From positions 186,001-250,000 of IMG/VR virus record IMGVR_UViG_3300027710_000011: DNA of 64,000 bases. One strand, 5' to 3'. Below, piece after piece: positions 7,408-15,783 of the stretch. The first letter of the stretch is position 1; every line of letters begins with the position of its first letter. The position numbers were made by a program, and so were the translations under genes. The DNA comes from a virus. Below the pieces are notes generated by a model. That model was not told the origin of the DNA. It made no database searches and worked only from the letters and a program-made list of their open reading frames with translations.

Positions 7408-8238
7408 TCAGAGTTCACGGAGAATGTCTCGCAGATAAGGATCCACGATTTGGCCAAAACCATAACGAACTTTCTCGTTCTGTGTGACTTGACTCCAGTT
7501 GTATTTGGCAGCCAAGTCTAGAACCTGTCGCCTAGCTTTTATTGGCCAAGGACGGAAGTGTTCGTTGTCACCAAAGATCTGAAGCATGTCTTCTCGAAAA
7601 GGGATGCTCGAGAGTTCTTTGCCATTCAGATACTTGGTATACCACATGAACTTATTCTTGATGGTACCCGTGTGGGATTCCAGAAGATGTAAGTTCGAAA
7701 ATCCCTTAGCTAAGAGGTCGTACGCAAAGTGCGTCAACATCAAAGCCTTACGTGCTTCCACGTCTAGGATTTTCAATGTGTAGCGTTTAACCGTGTTTGG
7801 ATGTGCGCGGATATAAGCTGATAGTGTTTCAACCATCATTGCCGTATACGCCAGCTGATTCGCTGTTATGTCACCACGGAGTATCGCATGCTTGTATTTT
7901 TGACCCATTCCAGCGTAATCACTCACGTAGAGAACTACATCCGTTCGGGATGCAGTCTCTACGGAGATTACGTGTTTCAGTTGATCGATTTCACTTGTGA
8001 AAGCATCGATGAAATCCTGGACACTCGCATTCTGCAACTGCTCCTTATCAACAGAGTAGTACAGATTGCGAAAAATCGTCTTCAAGTTGACCCAGATCAC
8101 AGCGTAACCTGGTAACAACTTCTTCGTCTGGTCTGGTTTGTCAGGATGAATACCCATCGCACCTTCAATTGCCAGGGACGTAGCAATTGAGATTGGGTAT
8201 TGTCCTAACACACGATCTGAAAGAACACTGGTCTTCAT
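7408..8238 (-). CDS. Hypothetical protein, 276 aa
   Basis: ATG at 8238, with GAGG placed across the stop codon of the upstream nuclease gene (7-base gap), suggesting translational coupling. The product is soluble and mixed alpha/beta. It has a hydrophobic strand LLPGYAVIWVNL near residue 40 and TDVVLYVSDYAG near residue 105, and a basic C-terminal half. The alternation of buried strands with acidic residues could fit a nuclease or nucleotide-binding fold, but I see no complete signature and do not assign one. The tight link to the SbcD-like gene makes a DNA metabolism role plausible. Confidence 0.8.
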   Translation of the reverse strand: MKTSVLSDRVLGQYPISIATSLAIEGAMGIHPDKPDQTKKLLPGYAVIWVNLKTIFRNLYYSVDKEQLQNASVQDFIDAFTSEIDQLKHVISVETASRTDVVLYVSDYAGMGQKYKHAILRGDITANQLAYTAMMVETLSAYIRAHPNTVKRYTLKILDVEARKALMLTHFAYDLLAKGFSNLHLLESHTGTIKNKFMWYTKYLNGKELSSIPFREDMLQIFGDNEHFRPWPIKARRQVLDLAAKYNWSQVTQNEKVRYGFGQIVDPYLRDILREL

Positions 8239-8245
8239 GAATGAA

Positions 8246-9367
8246 TTACCTCAGTTCCGTAACCGTACGTTCGACCATTTCAAGAATCTCTAAAGAGACT
8301 CCTCTTTGTCTAACGCGATCAGTTACCAGCTTCACAATGTTATCCGGTGTGATCGTGATGGGAATGAAATCAAGCTGACTGAGTTCGTTATCTTCGATCT
8401 CAGCAGTATCTTCTTTTAACTCCCTCTTGATCTTAGACCACGTATAAAGAGGCCAGCGAAGCGCCAATTCATGCATGTTCTCCAGCAACGGATTACCTTC
8501 CAAGCAAGAAACCCGTACGAAAGAATCGACAGGTAAGTCCTTAATCTTGGTTTGAATCTCATCCAAGGTTTCATCCAGATCCATACCAACACATTCAATC
8601 GTGATGAATTTACGAGCATCTTTGTTCTCAACAAACAAAGCTTCGTAGTCGCCATCAGGATGAACGGTTGCACGAATATGGCCTTTTGCATGCTCCTCGC
8701 CATGAGAGAGTCTATCAAAAGAGCCTTGGGCGTAAATTCGGTCTAGTACTGAATGGATGTGCACGTGACCAATAAAGATCAAGTACTTAACGATTTTCAA
8801 GTAACCTTCAGAGCTATGCTTTGGGGCTTTAACTACTGGAGGAAGTTGATATTCGAACTGTCCGTGCATGAATGCGAAGTCGACCTTATCGATCCCTTTT
8901 GCCTTCATCAGTTCTAGAACCTGGGCATACGTGTCGTCTGGGTTGGGCTCCCATTCGTCAGGTACATACAAAATATTGATGTCAAAATCCGGTTCGTAAA
9001 CAATCGAAAGTTTGTCCACGTACTGAAGATCACATCCGATCTTTGCACCGTCATTCAATGTGGTGAAACAGGCGGACTGTTTCCAATCATGACTGCGTGT
9101 TCCTTCGAGGACACGCAGCTTTATGTCGTGCTTTTTGCACAACCACAAAAGATCCATGATCCACATGTCGATTGGCATGCAGTCATCATCAGCTCTATTT
9201 AGAAGGCCGTCAAATACGTCGCCCACTAGAAAGATGAAATCCAAAGAAGCTGTCTCGGCATTATCCGGTAACGCTTTCCTCAGATTACTGATGATGAACT
9301 CAGTGTTGTTTCTATCGTGCCCTAAATGAATGTCACTTAGGGATGCGAATTTGATGCTCTTTTTCAA
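8246..9367 (-). CDS. SbcD/Mre11-like metallophosphoesterase nuclease, 373 aa
   Basis: Calcineurin-like phosphoesterase motifs appear in order: SDIHLGH (residues 11-17), GDVFDG (about 49-54), a degenerate GTRSHD in place of GNHD, MHGQFEY, and GHVHIHS. All metal ligand positions are present. This is the layout of SbcD, Mre11 and T4 gp47, which process DNA ends with an ATPase partner. The start is TTG at 9367-9365: it overlaps the stop of the P-loop gene (TTGA) and puts the first motif at residue 11, as the family requires. No SbcC/gp46 ATPase is in the window. The expected role is recombination-dependent replication or end processing, or host DNA degradation. Confidence 0.88.
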   Translation of the reverse strand: MKKSIKFASLSDIHLGHDRNNTEFIISNLRKALPDNAETASLDFIFLVGDVFDGLLNRADDDCMPIDMWIMDLLWLCKKHDIKLRVLEGTRSHDWKQSACFTTLNDGAKIGCDLQYVDKLSIVYEPDFDINILYVPDEWEPNPDDTYAQVLELMKAKGIDKVDFAFMHGQFEYQLPPVVKAPKHSSEGYLKIVKYLIFIGHVHIHSVLDRIYAQGSFDRLSHGEEHAKGHIRATVHPDGDYEALFVENKDARKFITIECVGMDLDETLDEIQTKIKDLPVDSFVRVSCLEGNPLLENMHELALRWPLYTWSKIKRELKEDTAEIEDNELSQLDFIPITITPDNIVKLVTDRVRQRGVSLEILEMVERTVTELR

Positions 9368-9597
9368 CGGGCGATAACCTCTTTGAGCACTACCGTTGGT
9401 TTGTACATCTGCAACGCGTCCGAACGCATGGAAGGTTTATCAAACCCCAGGTTCTTTTCGGATCGAACCATTTCTGGATCTTCCAAGACAACGTTCAGAC
9501 CAAGAGTCTTCGTCAAGAGTTCTTCGATTTCAATCAGCAAGGCCGTCTTGCCGCAGCCGATCGATCCGCTAACAGTAATTGTAATCTCAGAACCCAT
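9364..9597 (-). CDS. Small P-loop protein, 77 aa
   Basis: ATG at 9597 with AAGGAG upstream; a longer reading from 9627 lacks a site. Residues 11-18 are a perfect Walker A box, GSIGCGKT, on a typical beta strand (ITITVSG). The remaining 60 residues contain no Walker B, no lid and no second domain, so the protein is much shorter than any complete P-loop kinase or ATPase. It overlaps the SbcD-like gene by 4 bases (TTGA), so the two are translationally coupled. It could bind nucleotide as a cofactor of the nuclease, or be a remnant of a larger kinase. I cannot choose between these. Confidence 0.8.
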   Translation of the reverse strand: MGSEITITVSGSIGCGKTALLIEIEELLTKTLGLNVVLEDPEMVRSEKNLGFDKPSMRSDALQMYKPTVVLKEVIAR

Positions 9598-9610
9598 GCT
9601 TAACTCCTTT

Positions 9611-10195
9611 TTAGAGCATGTCAGCATCGTCGAAGTTCAGCTGTGCTGCTGAACTGACGTTGCCTTCAGTAATTTCAGGAACTACTGCGCCGTCCGGCAT
9701 TTGAAAATCTTTCGGAATCACGTTGTACCGCTTGAAGATGTCCAGCCAAACCTTGGTTTGACGCAGAGCCTCATCCTTGCGGTCATGCAGGATTTCCAAC
9801 GAATTGATGAACCTGTTGAAGTAGTTCTGGCCTTGCGCAGGATGGATCAGGCTGAGGTCAGCCACCTTCTTCACCATGTCACTGATGTTGCCAGTCTTGC
9901 GGTCAGAGATGGTGAATGCACCTTCATCAAAGAATGGTGGAACCGTGTACAAAATGTCTCGAGTCTCATCATGGAAGACTTGCACGGACTTGAACGGGTT
10001 ACCAGCAAGAGCAATCCACTTAGCCGGAAGCTCATCGCCTTCCACCACATTCTGGCCGGCGAAGAACGGTAAAAACATCTTTACGAACAGAGATTCAGGG
10101 ATAGCCGCTTGTTCCGATTGCTCGGCGGCTGCGAGACTGCTAGCGATGCGGTTGATCAATGCACCGGTGCCGGGATACATACTTTGTTGCGACAT
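9611..10195 (-). CDS. Hypothetical protein with acidic C-terminus, 194 aa
   Basis: ATG at 10195 with TAGGAGAA upstream. The gene ends 13 bases before the P-loop gene start. The protein is soluble, with an Ala/Gln-rich helix near residues 20-30, a central PPFFDEGAFTI segment, and an acidic hydrophobic tail NFDDADML. Such tails resemble those used by SSB-type proteins to contact partners, but no DNA-binding core is recognisable. Its place at the head of the P-loop/SbcD-like operon suggests a DNA metabolism function. Family unknown. Confidence 0.8.
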   Translation of the reverse strand: MSQQSMYPGTGALINRIASSLAAAEQSEQAAIPESLFVKMFLPFFAGQNVVEGDELPAKWIALAGNPFKSVQVFHDETRDILYTVPPFFDEGAFTISDRKTGNISDMVKKVADLSLIHPAQGQNYFNRFINSLEILHDRKDEALRQTKVWLDIFKRYNVIPKDFQMPDGAVVPEITEGNVSSAAQLNFDDADML

Positions 10196-10216
10196 GGCTA
10201 TTCTCCTAAGATTGGA

Positions 10217-10249
10217 ATAAAGACCAGGAGAATCCCTCCTGGTCTTTAT
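10217..10249. terminator. Terminator, 14-bp perfect stem
   Basis: ATAAAGACCAGGAG (10217-10230) pairs with CTCCTGGTCTTTAT (10236-10249) around AATCC. It lies past the leftward gene ending at 10270. Both arms end in ATAAA/TTTAT, and the plus side continues TTTATG. Confidence 0.88.
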
Positions 10250-10269
10250 GTGTTTACCAGCTGGCCGTT

Positions 10270-10698
10270 TTAGACCGGAGCGGCGTCGGCGACGACTTCG
10301 CTCAGTTCTTGAGGAGCAGGCGCATCGCCGGCGGGAGCTGTGTCGACGGACTCGGGCGCCACTTCAGCGGCCTTGAAGTACTGGTAGCCTTCAACAGGCT
10401 TCTCGACCAACATCAGGCCCAGCTGCACATGGCCCTTGTTTTCCACGCCGACGGCCGACAGTTGACGAAGCAGTTCAGCAGTCATTTCTTCGCTCAGCTC
10501 GAGGAAGCGGGTCTGCATGGTGTTGGTCTCGTCTTCCAGGAAGGCGCAGAGGGTACGCTGGCCGTCAGCAGTGTGCGAGACGATCAGGCGGAAGAAGCCG
10601 GTGTTGGGGCGGAAGAAAGGCACCAGGCACAGCGACGAACCGTTGGCCAGCAGGGCAGGAGGGGTGATCAGTTGAGCAGCATCGACGTTGCTCATCAT
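10270..10698 (-). CDS. Hypothetical protein, 142 aa, Ala/Pro-rich C-terminus
   Basis: The start is ATG at 10698 (or the adjacent ATG at 10695). It overlaps the stop of the 48-aa gene upstream as ATGA, so translation is coupled. Residues 1-105 look like a compact beta-rich domain (CLVPFFRPNTGFFRLIV). The last 35 residues are rich in Ala, Pro, Glu and Val and are probably disordered. Codon use is strongly biased to C- and G-ending codons, like the chimallin and sheath genes, which suggests high expression. Function unknown. Confidence 0.8.
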   Translation of the reverse strand: MMSNVDAAQLITPPALLANGSSLCLVPFFRPNTGFFRLIVSHTADGQRTLCAFLEDETNTMQTRFLELSEEMTAELLRQLSAVGVENKGHVQLGLMLVEKPVEGYQYFKAAEVAPESVDTAPAGDAPAPQELSEVVADAAPV

Positions 10699-10841
10699 GC
10701 CGTAGCCTGGGCGCGCAGAGCGTTGCCGGAGGCGATCATTGTGTTGGCCATGATGAGGCCGACATTGGCGTTGGCAACTTCTTGAGCGATGCCGCGGAAT
10801 GCTTCGTTCATGTCCAGGGGCTTTTGGTCGTGATGGTTCAT
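10695..10841 (-). CDS. Small protein, 48 aa
   Basis: ATG at 10841 is preceded by AGAGGAACAC. The TGA at 10697-10695 overlaps the ATG of the next gene. The peptide starts MNHHDQKPLDMNEAF and continues as an Ala-rich helix (VANANVGLIMANTMIA). The G/C-ending codon bias matches the downstream gene. Good site, coupling and bias together make it a real gene. Its helix is weakly amphipathic rather than a clear membrane segment. Function unknown. Confidence 0.7.
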   Translation of the reverse strand: MNHHDQKPLDMNEAFRGIAQEVANANVGLIMANTMIASGNALRAQATA

Positions 10842-10858
10842 GTGTTCCTCTGAAAGGT

Positions 10859-11275
10859 TCATAGAGCGTTGTTGTTGAGATCTGAAAACTCAGCTAATTT
10901 TCCGTCCACGATGCTCAGCAACTTAGCCACAGAGAATGTTTCACCATTCAAAGTAACGGTTGCGTCGATCGTCATCGTCGTCTTTGAGCCGGAAACAGTT
11001 GGATCTGTATCAGCTACGGTGACGTTGATGTCAACGGAATCATAGTAAGTGCCCAGGTAAATATTTAATTGCTTTCTTACCGATTCTGCAGCAGCAGTCA
11101 TGTCTCTTGGATTCTCTTTCATGATCCAAGGGAAGCTAGAAATGCTGCCTGCATACAACGTAGATTGCAGGTAGTCGGACACAAAGAAGTAAACCATCAA
11201 GTAGTCTACTCGTTTTGCGTTTGACCGAACCCAGCCATCTGTAGAAAGGGTCGGTACTGGATTGATAGTGGCCAT
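10859..11275 (-). CDS. Hypothetical protein, 138 aa (possible virion component)
   Basis: I chose ATG at 11275 (MATINPVPTLSTDGW), which has GAGGGTG just upstream; a longer reading from 11317 has no site. Residues 1-60 are helical with aromatic clusters (VYFFVSDYL). The C-terminal half is Thr/Val-rich beta sequence (TMTIDATVTLNGETF). The build recalls small phage tail or baseplate proteins, but I do not recognise a family. It is followed closely by the 48-aa gene. The preceding region holds three inverted repeats. Confidence 0.75.
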   Translation of the reverse strand: MATINPVPTLSTDGWVRSNAKRVDYLMVYFFVSDYLQSTLYAGSISSFPWIMKENPRDMTAAAESVRKQLNIYLGTYYDSVDINVTVADTDPTVSGSKTTMTIDATVTLNGETFSVAKLLSIVDGKLAEFSDLNNNAL

Positions 11276-11321
11276 GACACCCTCGTAAGCTTGAGGAAAA
11301 AGTACGAAAACAAGCAAAAAA

Positions 11322-11390
11322 ATAAGGCCGTGAGACCTTATCTGTCATTCAATAAAATAGACTGACCGAAGCCAATCCTTTTATTGAATG
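11322..11390. repeat. Two consecutive inverted repeats upstream of the 138-aa gene
   Basis: First, ATAAGG (11322-11327) with CCTTAT (11336-11341). Second, a perfect 12-bp repeat CATTCAATAAAA (11346-11357) with TTTTATTGAATG (11379-11390) around a 21-base spacer. The longer one is AT-rich and has no T run, so it may be an operator-like or RNA-processing structure and not a plain terminator. Confidence 0.7.
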
Positions 11391-11406
11391 GTGCTCAAGC
11401 AGAGGG

Positions 11407-11430
11407 GGAGGAGGGCTAACACCCTCCTCC
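11407..11430. terminator. Hairpin terminator after the 209-aa gene
   Basis: A 9-bp perfect GC-rich stem GGAGGAGGG (11407-11415) with CCCTCCTCC (11422-11430), followed on the plus side by TTATG. It is placed just past the leftward gene ending at 11451. Confidence 0.75.
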
Positions 11431-11450
11431 TTATGTCGACTAACTACGAA

Positions 11451-12080
11451 TCACAGCTTACCGCAGAACGGTGAAGTCGGATCTTCTTTTCCAGGGAGCA
11501 TCATGGTCTTGATGAAATCCCAGGTCGAGAGGATCTCGATCTTTTCCGTCACAGACAGCTGAACGTCAGCTGCACTTTCGTCCAGATAGTTCACGCACTG
11601 CCATTCGTATTCTGGATCGTCTGGAGTTTCTTCAACGAGTCCAGTGTTGACCAAGCGCCAGTCGTAATGATCACGGCCGATCGAATCGGGCGCCACGTCA
11701 ACGTAGCTATTTGAATAGCCATCACATTGTTGACGATGATACAACTCACGCACGCCAGGGCTCGCCATAATCCAGCGTTGCATCTTTTGGCCAGCTTGTT
11801 GAACAGAACCCAGGGTCTTGAGTTCACGAACACAATCTGAATCAAACGCATGCTGGACCGTACGAACCGCTGCCTTGGCCAAACGAATGGCTTCAGATCC
11901 ACCGTATTTCTCGAACACTTGCAGGCCGCGATTGACGAATGCTTCGCCAGCTGCCGCCATCGTATTTGAGAAACTGGTAAGTCTTTCTTCAAGGAAATTC
12001 AGGTTGGCTTGGGTTGGCACACCAAACGCGATTGCGTCAAAGTTTGCCTGCCCATGCCCGCCTTGAATAAATACGGGCAT
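11451..12080 (-). CDS. Hypothetical protein, 209 aa
   Basis: ATG at 12080 with AAAAAAGGAAACC upstream, 23 bases after the stop of the RNAP beta' gene, so probably in the same transcript. The N-terminus is Gly/Ala-rich (MPVFIQGGHGQANFDAIAFG), the middle is helical, and the C-terminal third is acidic (EETPDDPEYEW). No membrane segment or metal motif. I do not recognise it. Its place directly downstream of chimallin and the RNAP beta' gene makes an early or nucleus-related role possible, but nothing in the sequence proves it. Confidence 0.8.
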   Translation of the reverse strand: MPVFIQGGHGQANFDAIAFGVPTQANLNFLEERLTSFSNTMAAAGEAFVNRGLQVFEKYGGSEAIRLAKAAVRTVQHAFDSDCVRELKTLGSVQQAGQKMQRWIMASPGVRELYHRQQCDGYSNSYVDVAPDSIGRDHYDWRLVNTGLVEETPDDPEYEWQCVNYLDESAADVQLSVTEKIEILSTWDFIKTMMLPGKEDPTSPFCGKL

Positions 12081-12103
12081 CTCGGTTTCCTTTTTTCGAT
12101 TGG

Positions 12104-13594
12104 TTAGACCGCTAAAGCCATCATGCGCTGTAGCTTTACCGGATCAGCAGGTTCTTGCAATGATTCAATCCACTCCGCCGTAGTAGCTACCACTGGTTTG
12201 GATAGACTTGCGGAATTGGACATCGATCGAACAGAGTCGATACCGTAGACGCTCATGTAGGGCGCTAAGGTTTCAAGTTTCTTTTCGATCACTTGGTCAA
12301 CAGCCAGCGTGAATTGCAGAGCATCGCCGTCAAAGTCGCAGTTCAGCGCCTTAACGATAAGAATACTCAGCGACACCGTCGGATCTTGCACGTCGGTTTT
12401 CACGCGCGAGATATAGACGTGCTGGATAGATCCACGACCAAGGGATGGGTTTCGATTCAGCGTGCAACTGATACCGACACCGCTTGGAGCTTCTGCGATC
12501 AGTTCTTTGAACAACGAATCCAGGAAAGGATTATAGTGCTCAGCATGCTCATCGATGAACCGGCAAGCTTCATTGGGCGTATAGTCCAACTTCAGCAGCT
12601 TGTTCTTCAAGTGTTCACGCAAAACTGACGTAGCAACGCCCCAGGGAATGTAGATTTCCCGGTGATTGTGAGCCTTGGTAATTGATGACACCACAGCACG
12701 GAAGCTGAAGTGTGACCGGGAAGCAACCACGTGTTTGCGGAAGGTTCCTTCTTTACCAGCCAAGGTATCACGGTAAGTCAGTTCAAAGTACTCGGCCAAC
12801 TGGTTGATCGATTTGACCGTCCGGTTTTCCTTAACGTACGTTTGGAACATGTTGGAGTCTGTGTCAATACCCGCGAGGATATGCACAGCGTCCATTGCGC
12901 CAGTCGTGATTGTGTCCACGAACCAGCCCAGGTCATTCTGTTCCAGCACCAAAAGCGAACGGTGCGGGATTGGAAGATACTGGCAGAAAATCTTGTCACG
13001 CTCAACCTGCAACAAGCGCCTCAAGTTATCGCCTTTACCGCGGTTCTTGCGGAAAAGAGGATGCTCGAATAACTCATGCATGATTTCATCGAAGTTGTCG
13101 ATGAAGTAGTTCAAACCACGATCGATGGGTTTCCCCTTGATCTTGATCTGTTCGATCATGTACAGCTTTTTAGGCGGAACTGCTGTTGGCGAATACATGG
13201 TATCGCACAACCACTGAATGATGTTGAACTTTCCGAAGCCCGATTTGAAACGGTTCTTCATCATAGTCCAGATCAGGGGATTGATCAGAGCACGCACGCC
13301 TTTCGGTGCACGCAACCACGTGATCGGTTCCAGATCCTGATCGAAGATCGGCTTAACGGATGTTCCGCAATGTGCGCAACGCACGCCGATGTTGTATTCA
13401 CCAGTCACTTCACCACACTCGCAGGTCGGGACATTGCTGAGCAAGTCTCCTGAGAATCTAGTAAAGATCAGGTTTTCCAACTTCTTCGCATCGTCTTCAG
13501 AGAAAGACGGTACATCGTTGATGATGACGGCTTCACCACCGCTGCGCTCACGATAGAGCTTGTCGAAATCAACTAACTGGGCGTAGGTCCCCAT
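12104..13594 (-). CDS. Non-virion RNA polymerase beta'-like subunit, N-terminal part, 496 aa
   Basis: Residues 58-76 form a beta'-type zinc finger, C-x-C-x12-C-x2-C (CEC...CAHC). Near residues 418-424 is LNCDFDGDAL, the catalytic Asp triad DFDGD that binds the active-site magnesium; the flanking SLGRGSIQHVYISRVK corresponds to the segment before it in beta'. The chain ends about 70 residues past the triad, so the trigger loop and C-terminal half must be on another polypeptide, as in phiKZ where beta' is split (gp55 and gp74). The neighbour is the chimallin candidate, matching the gp54-gp55 adjacency I recall. ATG at 13594 with AGGAC upstream. Confidence 0.92.
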   Translation of the reverse strand: MGTYAQLVDFDKLYRERSGGEAVIINDVPSFSEDDAKKLENLIFTRFSGDLLSNVPTCECGEVTGEYNIGVRCAHCGTSVKPIFDQDLEPITWLRAPKGVRALINPLIWTMMKNRFKSGFGKFNIIQWLCDTMYSPTAVPPKKLYMIEQIKIKGKPIDRGLNYFIDNFDEIMHELFEHPLFRKNRGKGDNLRRLLQVERDKIFCQYLPIPHRSLLVLEQNDLGWFVDTITTGAMDAVHILAGIDTDSNMFQTYVKENRTVKSINQLAEYFELTYRDTLAGKEGTFRKHVVASRSHFSFRAVVSSITKAHNHREIYIPWGVATSVLREHLKNKLLKLDYTPNEACRFIDEHAEHYNPFLDSLFKELIAEAPSGVGISCTLNRNPSLGRGSIQHVYISRVKTDVQDPTVSLSILIVKALNCDFDGDALQFTLAVDQVIEKKLETLAPYMSVYGIDSVRSMSNSASLSKPVVATTAEWIESLQEPADPVKLQRMMALAV

Positions 13595-13630
13595 TTGTTG
13601 TTTTGTCCTATTTTTTCAGCTGGGTTGAAA

Positions 13631-13658
13631 AAAAGAGAGCCCCTGCGGGCTCTCTTTT
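13631..13658 (-). terminator. Terminator between chimallin and RNAP beta' genes
   Basis: A 12-bp stem AAAAGAGAGCCC (13631-13642) with GGGCTCTCTTTT (13647-13658), loop CTGC. The minus strand then runs into a further TTT, a classical intrinsic terminator. Some read-through would be needed if the beta' gene depends on the promoter at 15872. Confidence 0.88.
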
Positions 13659-13685
13659 ATGCTTTACTCTCAGTTACCTGAGAGC

Positions 13686-15734
13686 TTAGCGCCAACGGCC
13701 CAGGCCAGTGTTCAGGCTGTTTGCCGGACCTTGGGAGGTAGGCATACCGCGATTGAACAGGTTGCTGGCGCCGTTGAGGCCGCCGGTTGCTTGGGCCAGG
13801 AAGCTGGCTTGACCACGGCTGCCGGAGACGATGTCCATGTACGGAGTTTCCGGACGGATCGACAGGCCGGCGTCGGCCATTGCTGCTGCCAGGGCATCCA
13901 GGAACTTGTTGCGGAAGGTCATGCGACGAGCCGCACCAGTCACGGTCAGACCAGCAGAGATCTGGCGAGCGATCTTCAGGCGCTCATGCTGACGCTGTTC
14001 CCACGAGTAGTCCAGCTGAGTGAAGGTGTCCGACCAGGCACGGCCTTGCTCAGGATTGGTGGCGCCCAGGACGTTCAGCACGCACAGTTGGTCGATTTCA
14101 CGCAGGTCAAGGGTACGGCCCTTGTTGTCAGTGAAATAACCCAGGTGGATGCGGTTCTCGTCGTTCACCATCACCGGCTCGCCGTCGGCGAAGTACTTGG
14201 CCATGTGACCACCGGTCAGCAGGTTGGCCGCGTCGATGATGTCTTGGTTGGCGCGAGGATTGCAGGTGGCGTTGGCGAACACAGAGTTCTGCCAAGTGCT
14301 GGCGCCGCATTCTTCAACGTCGATCGAGATGACCAGCTCAGGACGCACGAAGGCCGACAGCAAGCTGTGCAGATCGTGAGGCGTGAAGGTGTTCGAACGG
14401 GTCTGGTCGAAAGGCTTGCCGAAGCCGGAAGGATCGTTGCCATTGTTGACTTCGATGCCGATGGCGCCGATGTCGTGATGGTTGGCGTCCAGGCCGGCCG
14501 AGCGAGCGAAGGCGCCCATCCAGTTGTTCTGACGCTTCAGGATGTTGACGGCAGCCAAACCCCACAGCCAGCCAGGCAGCGTTGCCAGATCGCTCGACGA
14601 TGTGTCAGTGATCACGAAACGCGGCAGGTACTTGTAGGGCATCTGGTTGGGCAGCGGAGCCTGAGTGGCGAACGGCGAAGCGAACTGGTTCTGCTGCGCG
14701 CCCATCATGCTCTCGTTTTCCCACCACATCAGGTCCAGGAAGCCGCCGATCTTGAAGATCTCGGTGTTGACCTGGCCGCTGTTCAGCGACTGGATCACAT
14801 TGCGCTTGCCTTGTTGTTGGCCGGTCACCAGCGAGTAGCTCACCACGACGTCTTGACGAACGGGGTTGCCCACGCTGTCGCTGCCGTTGGGCTGGTTGTA
14901 GGTCAACTTGGCGACGGAGTCCAGACGGCCACCGGCAGCTTGCAGCAGCTCGGGCAGTTCCAGGTCCTTGAAGTCGGTCTTGACGGTTGTGTTCAAGATC
15001 GTGCCGCAAGCGGTCAAGGCGTTGGCCAGGGTACGCTGAACCAGGTTCAGGTCCTTGTAGTTGTAGCCCACAGGGATCACTTCGGCTTCAGCGTCGTAGA
15101 TGTTGATGCCGGGGTACAGCGAAGTCAGGGTTGCTTCCACCACGCCGCGGTAGTCTTCGTCGTAGGCGTCGCCGACAACGCGCTGCAGTTCGATGATGGC
15201 GTTGGTACCGGGAGCGGTCAGTTGTTGCACAGGCAGTTGCTCAGCCGTGTCGGCCAGCAGCAGAACGTGGCAAGCGACGCCGGCGTTCGGGGAATCAGCC
15301 AGGCGGACGCACAGGACAACGGCGGAAGCGAACAGGCGAGTAGCGGACTCGTTGGCGTTGATCGGCACGATCTCGATGTTGTAGCCGGTGTCTTTGGCTT
15401 CCAGCGTCGAGCGAATCGATTCGATGAACTTCTTGATGGCGTCAGCGGCAGGAGCGGACGACAGAGGCGCGGTGTTGCCGGAACGCAGGAGCGACAGCAG
15501 ATTCGAGGTTTGGGTAGACATAGTTGTTTTCAGCTGATTGGTTGTTGCAGGTACTTTTGCCGTGGCGACCGGCATCGGTTTCGTGGGAACAGCAGGAACG
15601 ACGGGCTTTTGCGAGATCAGTGCACTGGGCATCGCAGCGGCCATAGCCGTTTCATTCTTGACAGGGCGCTCAGCCTTTGGTGTGGGCACACCGCTGACTG
15701 GAGAACCTTGCTCTTCGTCGTCGACGTGAAGCAT
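13686..15734 (-). CDS. chmA: Chimallin-like nuclear shell protein, 682 aa
   Basis: ATG at 15734 with AAAGGACG upstream; a later in-frame ATG (MSTQTSNLLSLLRSGN, about residue 71) has no site but could be the start of the conserved part. The first 70 residues are Pro/Ala-rich and probably flexible; the rest is a large alpha/beta protein with LLSLLRSGNTAPL and VVGDAYDEDY segments that fit my memory of chimallin. Chimallin assembles the proteinaceous nucleus that encloses phage DNA. Support: adjacency to the non-virion RNAP beta' gene (as gp54-gp55 in phiKZ), a candidate early promoter 138 bases upstream, very biased codons implying high expression, and a phuZ gene in the same genome. The main alternative is a capsid protein. 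No sequence search was possible. Confidence 0.72.
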   Translation of the reverse strand: MLHVDDEEQGSPVSGVPTPKAERPVKNETAMAAAMPSALISQKPVVPAVPTKPMPVATAKVPATTNQLKTTMSTQTSNLLSLLRSGNTAPLSSAPAADAIKKFIESIRSTLEAKDTGYNIEIVPINANESATRLFASAVVLCVRLADSPNAGVACHVLLLADTAEQLPVQQLTAPGTNAIIELQRVVGDAYDEDYRGVVEATLTSLYPGINIYDAEAEVIPVGYNYKDLNLVQRTLANALTACGTILNTTVKTDFKDLELPELLQAAGGRLDSVAKLTYNQPNGSDSVGNPVRQDVVVSYSLVTGQQQGKRNVIQSLNSGQVNTEIFKIGGFLDLMWWENESMMGAQQNQFASPFATQAPLPNQMPYKYLPRFVITDTSSSDLATLPGWLWGLAAVNILKRQNNWMGAFARSAGLDANHHDIGAIGIEVNNGNDPSGFGKPFDQTRSNTFTPHDLHSLLSAFVRPELVISIDVEECGASTWQNSVFANATCNPRANQDIIDAANLLTGGHMAKYFADGEPVMVNDENRIHLGYFTDNKGRTLDLREIDQLCVLNVLGATNPEQGRAWSDTFTQLDYSWEQRQHERLKIARQISAGLTVTGAARRMTFRNKFLDALAAAMADAGLSIRPETPYMDIVSGSRGQASFLAQATGGLNGASNLFNRGMPTSQGPANSLNTGLGRWR

Positions 15735-15783
15735 CTTCGTCCTTTTATGACTTGTTTTCGGTTCGTACTTCTTGCTTCGACCG

